Positions 59,096 through 64,000 of a stretch of DNA of 64,000 nt are shown piece after piece (the first letter of the stretch is position 1; the number at the start of each line of letters is the position of its first letter). The translations under genes were made by a program, and so were the position numbers. Below the pieces are notes generated by a model. That model searched no databases, had not been told where the DNA came from, and saw only the letters and a list, made by a program, of their open reading frames with translations. The DNA is from an uncultured Alistipes sp. (GTDB lineage: Bacteria; Bacteroidota; Bacteroidia; Bacteroidales; Rikenellaceae), in NCBI GenBank assembly GCA_904502285.1, contig CAJGEC010000007.1, positions 12,613 to 76,612 of the forward strand. Direction: 5' to 3'.

Positions 59096-59169
59096 TGAGC
59101 TATGGTGTAACGGTAACACAGCAGATTTTGGTTCTGTTATTCTGAGTTCGAATCTCGGTAGCTCAACCA
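59096..59169 (+). tRNA. tRNA-Gln (anticodon UUG), CCA encoded
   Basis: A 74-base cloverleaf: acceptor TGAGCTA/TAGCTCA, D stem GTGT/ACAC, anticodon stem GCAGA/TCTGT with loop TTTTGGT giving anticodon TTG, T stem CTGAG/CTCGG with TTCGAAT loop, then A and an encoded CCA. All stems pair (a few G-U). It is a single-gene transcript with its own promoter and terminator. Confidence 0.95.
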
Positions 59170-59210
59170 CAAAAAAGCAGGATGCGTGATGCTCCTGCTT
59201 TTTTTGTTTT
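59170..59210. terminator. Terminator of tRNA-Gln, probably shared with recN
   Basis: AAAAAGCAGGA pairs with TCCTGCTTTTT around a 10-base loop, flanked by A and T runs on both sides. Confidence 0.9.
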
Positions 59211-59290
59211 TTTTTTAGTGGTGGAGTGGAGTGGGGGGGCTATTCGATTATCGATATCACCCCTCTTGAACTGTGTGTTAGCGAGTTGGA

Positions 59291-60931
59291 TTATCCAAGA
59301 AGTATGCGCGCTTGCTTGCGGGCGGCCTCGGTGATCTGACTTCCTGAGAGCATCTTGGCAATCTCGTCTACGCGCTCGGCCTTTGACAGACGACGTATGT
59401 TTGTGCGACCCTCCTCTTTATATACTACGAAGTGTGAGCCCGACTTTGCTGCAACCTGTGGTAGGTGGGTGATGTCGATAATCTGCATAGTGGTCGAGAG
59501 GTGCGAAATAATTTGGCCCATAGCATCGGCAATGCGACCCGAAACACCTGTATCAATCTCGTCGAAGATAAGCGTAGGAAGCATCCTCTTCTCGGCAATC
59601 ATTGCCTTGAGCGATAGCATAATACGCGATAGCTCACCACCCGATGCTACACGCTCAACCTCCATAGGTTTTGTGGTTCGGTTTGCCGTAAATAGGTATT
59701 TTACTGAGTCGCTACCGAGCGGTGTCAATTCACCCGTTGGCTCTATGGAAATTATGAACTGAGCATCCTCCATACCGAGCATCTTGAGGGTCTCAACCAC
59801 TCGCTCTTCGATACTCTTGCACACCTCCTTGCGACGGTTGTGTAGGTCGTCGGCCATTGCTCGACACTCACTCTCAACCTCATTCATCCTCTGCTTAAAC
59901 TCCTTGAGGTGGCTGTCGCTATTGTCTATTGTGCGGAGTCGCTCCTCAAACTCATTAGCCTTGTTTAGAAGGTCGTCGTATGACTCGGCTCGATGTTTCA
60001 TCTGTAGCGAGTAGATGGTGTTGAGCCTGTCGCTTAGGCGTTGTAAAGTCTCTGGGTCAGCGTCGATATGCTCCACCTCGTTGGCAGCTGTGGTGCTTAT
60101 ATCTTTGAGTTCAGCTACGACAGATTTTAGTCTCTGCGCCAGTGCCACACCCTCTGGGTATTTCTCGCCCAATGAGGTAAGTTCTCGTTCTGAACGGCTG
60201 AGTGAGATAATTGCTCCAACCTCCTCATCATCAAGAGTATTGCGCAATGTAGTAAGTGCCTCGTTGATGTTGTCGGCACTCTCCAAAATTGCCAATTTCT
60301 GCTCGGTCTCAGCCTGCTCGTTACTCTTAAGTTTAGCCACCCTAAACTCTTCTACGGTGTATCGCAACCACTCCTCATCACGACGTGCTGTCTCCATCTC
60401 CTCGACCATACGCTGATACTCCTTGCGAAGAGAGTTCAGTGCGATAAGTCTCTCTCGGTATGTTTCACGCAGACCCACAATCTCGGCAATGGTGTCGATG
60501 GTGGTTGTGCGGAACTCCTCCGACGAGAGGATAAGATTTTGGTGTTGCGAGTGGATATCCACGAGGTGAGAACCAAACTCCTTCAACACACTTAGTTGCA
60601 CGGGCATATCGCCCACGAAGGAGCGACTCTTGCCCGCAGGGGTAATGATTCGACGAACTACAATCTCATCTTCATAGTCGAGGTCGTTCTCCTCGAATAA
60701 CTCCTTGAGGTCGAGCCCTTTAATATCGAAAGTAGCCTCTATGACACAGTTACGCTCAAGGTCCTTCGTCGCTTGGCCCTCGTTCTTGGCACCGAGCAGT
60801 AGACCTAATGCGCCTAAGAGTATGGACTTTCCGGCACCTGTCTCACCCGTGATGAGGTTAAGATGCTCGTCCCACTCCACGCTAAGGCTCTCAATCAGAG
60901 CATAATTCTCTATCGTAAGGCTTTTAAGCAT
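59291..60931 (-). CDS. recN: DNA repair protein RecN
   Basis: A 546-residue SMC-like ATPase that holds broken DNA ends during double-strand break repair. Walker A GETGAGKS is at 29-36, a long coiled-coil region fills about 150-370, and the C-terminal ATPase half has the GGELSRIMLSLKA signature and IFDEIDTGVSGR Walker B. It begins 6 bp after coaBC, so the two are co-transcribed, as in many Bacteroidota. Confidence 0.95.
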   Translation of the reverse strand: MLKSLTIENYALIESLSVEWDEHLNLITGETGAGKSILLGALGLLLGAKNEGQATKDLERNCVIEATFDIKGLDLKELFEENDLDYEDEIVVRRIITPAGKSRSFVGDMPVQLSVLKEFGSHLVDIHSQHQNLILSSEEFRTTTIDTIAEIVGLRETYRERLIALNSLRKEYQRMVEEMETARRDEEWLRYTVEEFRVAKLKSNEQAETEQKLAILESADNINEALTTLRNTLDDEEVGAIISLSRSERELTSLGEKYPEGVALAQRLKSVVAELKDISTTAANEVEHIDADPETLQRLSDRLNTIYSLQMKHRAESYDDLLNKANEFEERLRTIDNSDSHLKEFKQRMNEVESECRAMADDLHNRRKEVCKSIEERVVETLKMLGMEDAQFIISIEPTGELTPLGSDSVKYLFTANRTTKPMEVERVASGGELSRIMLSLKAMIAEKRMLPTLIFDEIDTGVSGRIADAMGQIISHLSTTMQIIDITHLPQVAAKSGSHFVVYKEEGRTNIRRLSKAERVDEIAKMLSGSQITEAARKQARILLG

Positions 60932-60937
60932 AGTCTT

Positions 60938-62134
60938 TTATCTCTTGATACTCTCAATTTTATCCACAATAATCGAGGCAACCTCTCGCTTCGACATAAG
61001 TGGGTGCTCCTGGTTACCATTCGCATCGATAAGGGTAATCTTGTTGGTGTCGCCACCAAAGCCAGCACCCTTATCTCTTAGCGAGTTAAGTACGATGAAG
61101 TCCAAGTTCTTGCGCTTCAACTTACCCTCGGCATTAGCCTCTTCGTCGTTGGTCTCAAGGGCAAAACCTACCAAAATGCGATCCCCCTTTGTAGCACCCA
61201 GCTCCTTGGCGATATCCTTTGTGCGCTTGAGTTCGATAGACATATCGTCGTCCGACTTCTTGAGTTTCTGGTCGGCAACGCACTTAGGGGTGTAGTCCGC
61301 AACGGCGGCACACATAACTGCACCATCAGCCTCTTTCCAAGCCTCGGTGGTAGCGTTGTACATATCCTCTGCCGTAACTACATCCATACGCTCAACACCC
61401 TTAGGAGTCTGAAGCGCTGTACGTCCGCTTACCAATGTCACCTTTGCACCACGCAGTGCCAACTCCTCGGCAATGGCATATCCCATCTTGCCAGTCGAGT
61501 GGTTGGTGATGTAGCGCACAGGGTCGATAGGTTCGATAGTAGCGCCAGCGGTTACGATATAGTGCTTACCCGCAAGAGTCTGCACACACTCCTTAGCAAA
61601 AATCTCCTTCACCTGCTTAACAATCTCCTCTGGCTCAGCCATACGGCCCTTGCCGATTAGGCCACTTGCCAATTCGCCAGCCTCAGGTTCGATGATGGCA
61701 ACGCCGCGCTCGGCAAGAGTGCGAAGGTTGTTCTGGGTGGTGATATGTGCATACATATCCAAGTCCATCGCTGGGGCAATGGCTACCTTCGAACGTGCTG
61801 AGAGGTAGGTAGTGAGCAAGAGGTTGTCTGCCACTCCCGTAGTCATCTTAGCCAAGGTGTTTGCCGTAGCAGGAGCGATAAGCAACATATCGGCCCACTC
61901 ACCCAGCGATACGTGAGAGTTCCACTCACCGTTCTCAGGGTTGAAGAACTCTACGAGGATGGGGTGCTTCGAGAGCGTCGCCATAGTAAGAGGGGTGATA
62001 AACTGCTTTGCAAGAGGTGTCATAATCACCCTCACCTCGGCACCCTCTTTCACTAAAAGACGGCACAGCATAGCGGCCTTATATGCTGCTATGCTGCCTG
62101 TTATACCGAGTATTATGTGCTTTCCGTTAAGCAT
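60938..62134 (-). CDS. coaBC: Bifunctional CoaBC (PPC decarboxylase/PPC synthetase)
   Basis: A 398-residue flavoprotein for two steps of coenzyme A synthesis. CoaC (1-185) has ITGSIAAYK (11-19), the active-site His74, and the PxMN motif region, but here that reads PAMD: the position of E. coli Asn125 is Asp124, and the position of catalytic Cys158 is Ser157 (GELASGL). CoaB (about 190-398) has VTAGATIEPIDPVRYITNHSTGKMG and AAVADY. The alignment offset to E. coli is one residue at all three sites, so the substitutions are real. It precedes recN by 6 bp and lies next to rpoZ and bamD. Confidence 0.94.
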   Translation of the reverse strand: MLNGKHIILGITGSIAAYKAAMLCRLLVKEGAEVRVIMTPLAKQFITPLTMATLSKHPILVEFFNPENGEWNSHVSLGEWADMLLIAPATANTLAKMTTGVADNLLLTTYLSARSKVAIAPAMDLDMYAHITTQNNLRTLAERGVAIIEPEAGELASGLIGKGRMAEPEEIVKQVKEIFAKECVQTLAGKHYIVTAGATIEPIDPVRYITNHSTGKMGYAIAEELALRGAKVTLVSGRTALQTPKGVERMDVVTAEDMYNATTEAWKEADGAVMCAAVADYTPKCVADQKLKKSDDDMSIELKRTKDIAKELGATKGDRILVGFALETNDEEANAEGKLKRKNLDFIVLNSLRDKGAGFGGDTNKITLIDANGNQEHPLMSKREVASIIVDKIESIKR

Positions 62135-62173
62135 ATCGTTACTCTGTTATGTACACAAATGCCCTCAAGGGGT

Positions 62174-62494
62174 TTACTTCTCTGAGCCGTGGCGGAAGTA
62201 GATGTCACCATCGAGGAACTCCTCAGTAGCGATAAGTGCTGGCTTAGGGAGTCGCTCATAGTGGCGAGAAATCTCGATCTGCTCGCGGTTCTCGAAAGTC
62301 TCCTCCACAGCGCTATCTGTTGGTGCAGAGAAGTCTGCGAGCTTGCGGTTGAGTTCGATCTTAAGCTCTGTAGCGATCTGGTTAGCGCGACGAGCGATGA
62401 TGTTGATGCTCTCGTAGATGTTGCCTGTAGGCGTATCGAGATCTACCAACTTGCGAGTTACAGTGTTGCTGGGAACGGTCTTCTTAATCTCCAT
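62174..62494 (-). CDS. rpoZ: RNA polymerase omega-like subunit
   Basis: A 106-residue protein of the Bacteroidota omega family. The helix around NIYESINIIARRANQIATELK (25-45) corresponds to the conserved omega core (ARRAxQI), followed by an acidic linker and a C-terminal FLDGDIYFRH tail. It stabilises the core enzyme by clamping beta-prime. Its position between bamD and coaBC is the usual one in this phylum. Spacings of 28 bp (to bamD) and 39 bp (to coaBC) suggest one operon bamD-rpoZ-coaBC-recN. Confidence 0.9.
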   Translation of the reverse strand: MEIKKTVPSNTVTRKLVDLDTPTGNIYESINIIARRANQIATELKIELNRKLADFSAPTDSAVEETFENREQIEISRHYERLPKPALIATEEFLDGDIYFRHGSEK

Positions 62495-62522
62495 AACTTA
62501 TATTGTGTTTATTTGTTATCCT

Positions 62523-63344
62523 CTAAATAGTCTCTTCGGTTTTGCGATTCTTGTCGATAAAGTTTCGGGCCTCCTTAGCCATACGCTCAAGCTCCTTGAG
62601 GTATTTCGACTCTGGGTATTCCGCCAGGAATGTGTAGTAGTGGTCGAGCATCGCAATATATCTGTCCAACTGTTTCGACTCTATTGAGTTCGATGCCAAC
62701 TTATAGGCCGATACCGTCGAGTAGTACATCATCTCCTCTGTTCGGTGAGAGTCGGGGTAGCGCTTCATAGCATTCTTGAATGCCACGATAGCCGACTTGT
62801 AGCGACCAATCTTGTAGTAGGTATAGGCATTGATATAGCTCTTCTCCATAAGTCGCTCTGTAAGCTCCTTGAGCATATCGTTGAACTCAGGTATGTACTC
62901 CGAGTTGGGGTAGCGCGACATAAACTCTGTGATGGCGATGATGGCCTGGGTGGTTATTGTCTGATCGCGCTCAGGTGGTGGCGACATATAGTAGTAGCAA
63001 AGCGCATACATACCCTCAGCCTCCTCGATGAATGGGCTACGGCTGAACTTGCGTCGATACTCGTTGAGTAGGGTAGAGGCCTCATCCCAACTATGAGTCT
63101 TAAACTTGCAGTGAGCGTTGTAGAAGTTGAGCGAGTCTTCGCGCTGTGTTCCCACGTAGATATGGCGACAAGCCTCAAAGAGCGTCGATGCCTTATCCCA
63201 TTTCTCTTGTGAGTAGAGATCTAAAGCCTGATTGTAGGCAAAGTTGGGGTCGCCCGACTTGATGGCATTGTTTACCACGCTACACGACGCTATAGTGATG
63301 GCAATCATCACTACCGTTGCTATATATCCAAAAAGAGACCTCAT
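62523..63344 (-). CDS. bamD: Outer-membrane assembly lipoprotein BamD
   Basis: A 273-residue lipoprotein of the BAM complex that inserts beta-barrel proteins in the outer membrane. A signal peptide with lipobox TIASC (lipidated Cys about residue 21) is followed by tetratricopeptide-type helical repeats (ALDLYSQEKWDKASTLFEACR and further copies) through about residue 260. I choose the ATG at 63344 because it gives a proper signal peptide; an in-frame ATG at 63374 lies at the predicted transcription start. Its promoter carries two inverted repeats (separate entries). Confidence 0.93.
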   Translation of the reverse strand: MRSLFGYIATVVMIAITIASCSVVNNAIKSGDPNFAYNQALDLYSQEKWDKASTLFEACRHIYVGTQREDSLNFYNAHCKFKTHSWDEASTLLNEYRRKFSRSPFIEEAEGMYALCYYYMSPPPERDQTITTQAIIAITEFMSRYPNSEYIPEFNDMLKELTERLMEKSYINAYTYYKIGRYKSAIVAFKNAMKRYPDSHRTEEMMYYSTVSAYKLASNSIESKQLDRYIAMLDHYYTFLAEYPESKYLKELERMAKEARNFIDKNRKTEETI

Positions 63345-63361
63345 TGCTACTATTTTTTTCT

Positions 63362-63379
63362 CGCTTATGTACATAAGCG
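63362..63379. repeat. 18-bp perfect palindrome at the bamD transcription start
   Basis: CGCTTATGTACATAAGCG is its own reverse complement and covers the predicted +1 of bamD, immediately after the -7 box. It could be an operator or a 5'-end messenger hairpin. Confidence 0.6.
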
Positions 63380-63381
63380 TA

Positions 63382-63389
63382 CAAAGTTA
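63382..63389 (-). promoter_or_regulatory. Predicted bamD -7 box
   Basis: TAACTTTG on the minus strand; the -33 region lies inside the 63404-63439 inverted repeat and lacks a clean TTTG. Confidence 0.5.
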
Positions 63390-63403
63390 CACATATTTTT
63401 TGA

Positions 63404-63439
63404 ATTAACGAACAATGTTGCAAATTATTGTTCGTTAAT
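63404..63439. repeat. 13-bp inverted repeat over the bamD -33 region
   Basis: ATTAACGAACAAT (63404-63416) and ATTGTTCGTTAAT (63427-63439) are perfect complements around a 10-bp spacer. There is no T tract, so it is not a typical terminator. Confidence 0.6.
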
Positions 63440-63490
63440 AGGCGCAGATTGGCTATATGAACCGATAGTAGTGCGAGGTAAGTTAAACGT

Positions 63491-63524
63491 AAAAAGACAT
63501 CGTAGGCTTTAAACCTACGATGTC
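63491..63524 (-). terminator. Terminator of rplI
   Basis: On the minus strand a perfect stem GACATCGTAGG with its complement (arms 63514-63524 and 63496-63506) is followed by TTTTTACG. Confidence 0.88.
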
Positions 63525-63557
63525 CTATATGTCGGACCGAAGTCCTAATTGTTGTGA

Positions 63558-63995
63558 TTACTCAGCAACAACGGCAAACTTGATAGTAGCCTTAACCTCG
63601 CGGTGAAGCTTAGCAACAGCCTCGAACTCACCAAGAGTCTTTACAGAATCAACGGTGATGTTCTTGCGATCAACCTCGATACCCTTCTCCTGCAAAGCAG
63701 CAGCAAGGTCAGCAGAGGTGATAGCACCGAAGATCTTCTCCTCCTCAGCCTTAGCTGTGAGGGTGAGGTGAAGGTTGTTGATGGTCTCAGCCAATGCCTG
63801 AGCGTCAGCAAGGATCTTAGCATCCTTGTGAGCGCGCTGGCGAAGGTTCTCAGCCAGTACCTTCTTTGCAGAAGCGGTAGCAGCCTTAGCGAAACCCTGA
63901 GGAATCAAGTAGTTGTTGGCATAGCCAGGACGTACGTTAACGATGTCGTTTGCGTAGCCCAAGTTCTCTACGTCTTTGATAAGAATTACTTCCAT
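63558..63995 (-). CDS. rplI: 50S ribosomal protein L9
   Basis: A 145-residue protein of the large subunit. The N-terminal RNA-binding lobe MEVILIKDVENLGYANDIVNVRPGYANNYLIPQGFA (1-36) is the L9 signature, joined by a long helix (about 40-75) to a C-terminal lobe. It is normally the last gene of an rpsF-rpsR-rplI operon; the partners would lie beyond the right edge. It ends at a strong terminator. Confidence 0.97.
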   Translation of the reverse strand: MEVILIKDVENLGYANDIVNVRPGYANNYLIPQGFAKAATASAKKVLAENLRQRAHKDAKILADAQALAETINNLHLTLTAKAEEEKIFGAITSADLAAALQEKGIEVDRKNITVDSVKTLGEFEAVAKLHREVKATIKFAVVAE

Positions 63996-64000
63996 AGTCT

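Noticed and set aside
1..64000. Mobile elements, prophage, CRISPR, toxin-antitoxin or secondary-metabolite clusters
   Set aside because: No transposase, integrase, repeat-spacer array or small paired genes were found; base composition looks even and nearly every gene belongs to the core set.

Overview
The window is a gene-dense, essentially housekeeping stretch of a Bacteroidota chromosome, most likely order Bacteroidales; a Rikenellaceae/Alistipes-like gut relative would fit but cannot be proven from this sequence. The evidence is the recurring promoter form TTTG-N19/20-TAnnTTTG (usually TATCTTTGC), the lack of Shine-Dalgarno sites, lineage-typical proteins (DUF4837, DUF4831, DUF4294, TIGR02757, SecDF as one chain, a PiT transporter fused to a PhoU-like domain, the omega-like RpoZ) and lineage-typical gene order (recN-coaBC-rpoZ-bamD). 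About 58 protein genes and one tRNA-Gln are supported. I see no insertion sequence, prophage, CRISPR array, integron or toxin-antitoxin pair.

Layout: 1-3.2 kb, a ClC channel cut by the window edge, trpS and oxyR. 3.2-8.7 kb, a membrane-biogenesis operon rsfS-ftsH-cdsA-psd-(AI-2E permease)-stand-alone flavokinase, meeting ubiX and a polysaccharide deacetylase head-on. 10-19.4 kb, lipoprotein DUF4837, thiL, adk, a TPM/LemA pair, a glucosaminidase-unknown-DPP IV cluster, and efp. 19.7-30 kb, an AspT-like permease, htpG, lepA, a GH29 fucosidase and secDF. 30-36 kb, a compressed chain ybbR-like, coaE, folP, lolD-like, TIGR02757, trmN, then DUF4831, an AlkD-like gene and a thioredoxin. 36-41 kb (minus), a four-gene operon: degenerate M23 protein, dxr, rseP, radA. 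41-46 kb, a sugar nucleotidyltransferase, dCMP deaminase and secA. 46-50.3 kb, a two-component system divergent from PiT-PhoU. 50.4-58.6 kb (minus), pheT, a 5'-nucleotidase group, tsaB, smpB, dnaG and DUF4294. 58.6-64 kb, a thioesterase, tRNA-Gln, recN-coaBC, rpoZ, bamD and rplI.

Functionally the region brings together envelope construction and quality control (cdsA, psd, ftsH, rseP, secA, secDF, bamD, LolD-like ATPase), translation (trpS, pheT, efp, lepA, rsfS, smpB, rplI, tRNA), cofactor synthesis (thiL, coaE, coaBC, folP, ribK, ubiX) and genome maintenance (radA, recN, dnaG).

I did not find a convincing undescribed multi-gene defence or metabolic system. The best leads are regulatory or biochemical: TGTAACA repeats with 11-bp spacing where the -33 box of the PiT-PhoU promoter should be; a GG-N10-GC sigma-54-type promoter before htpG; two near-perfect palindromes on the bamD promoter; apparently leaderless dnaG and DUF4294 transcripts; terminators whose hairpin or U-tract doubles as the next promoter; an unexplained, foldable dnaG-smpB gap; a CoaC domain lacking the canonical Asn and Cys; a LytM domain lacking its zinc ligands; and a ClC channel with Val at the gating-glutamate position.
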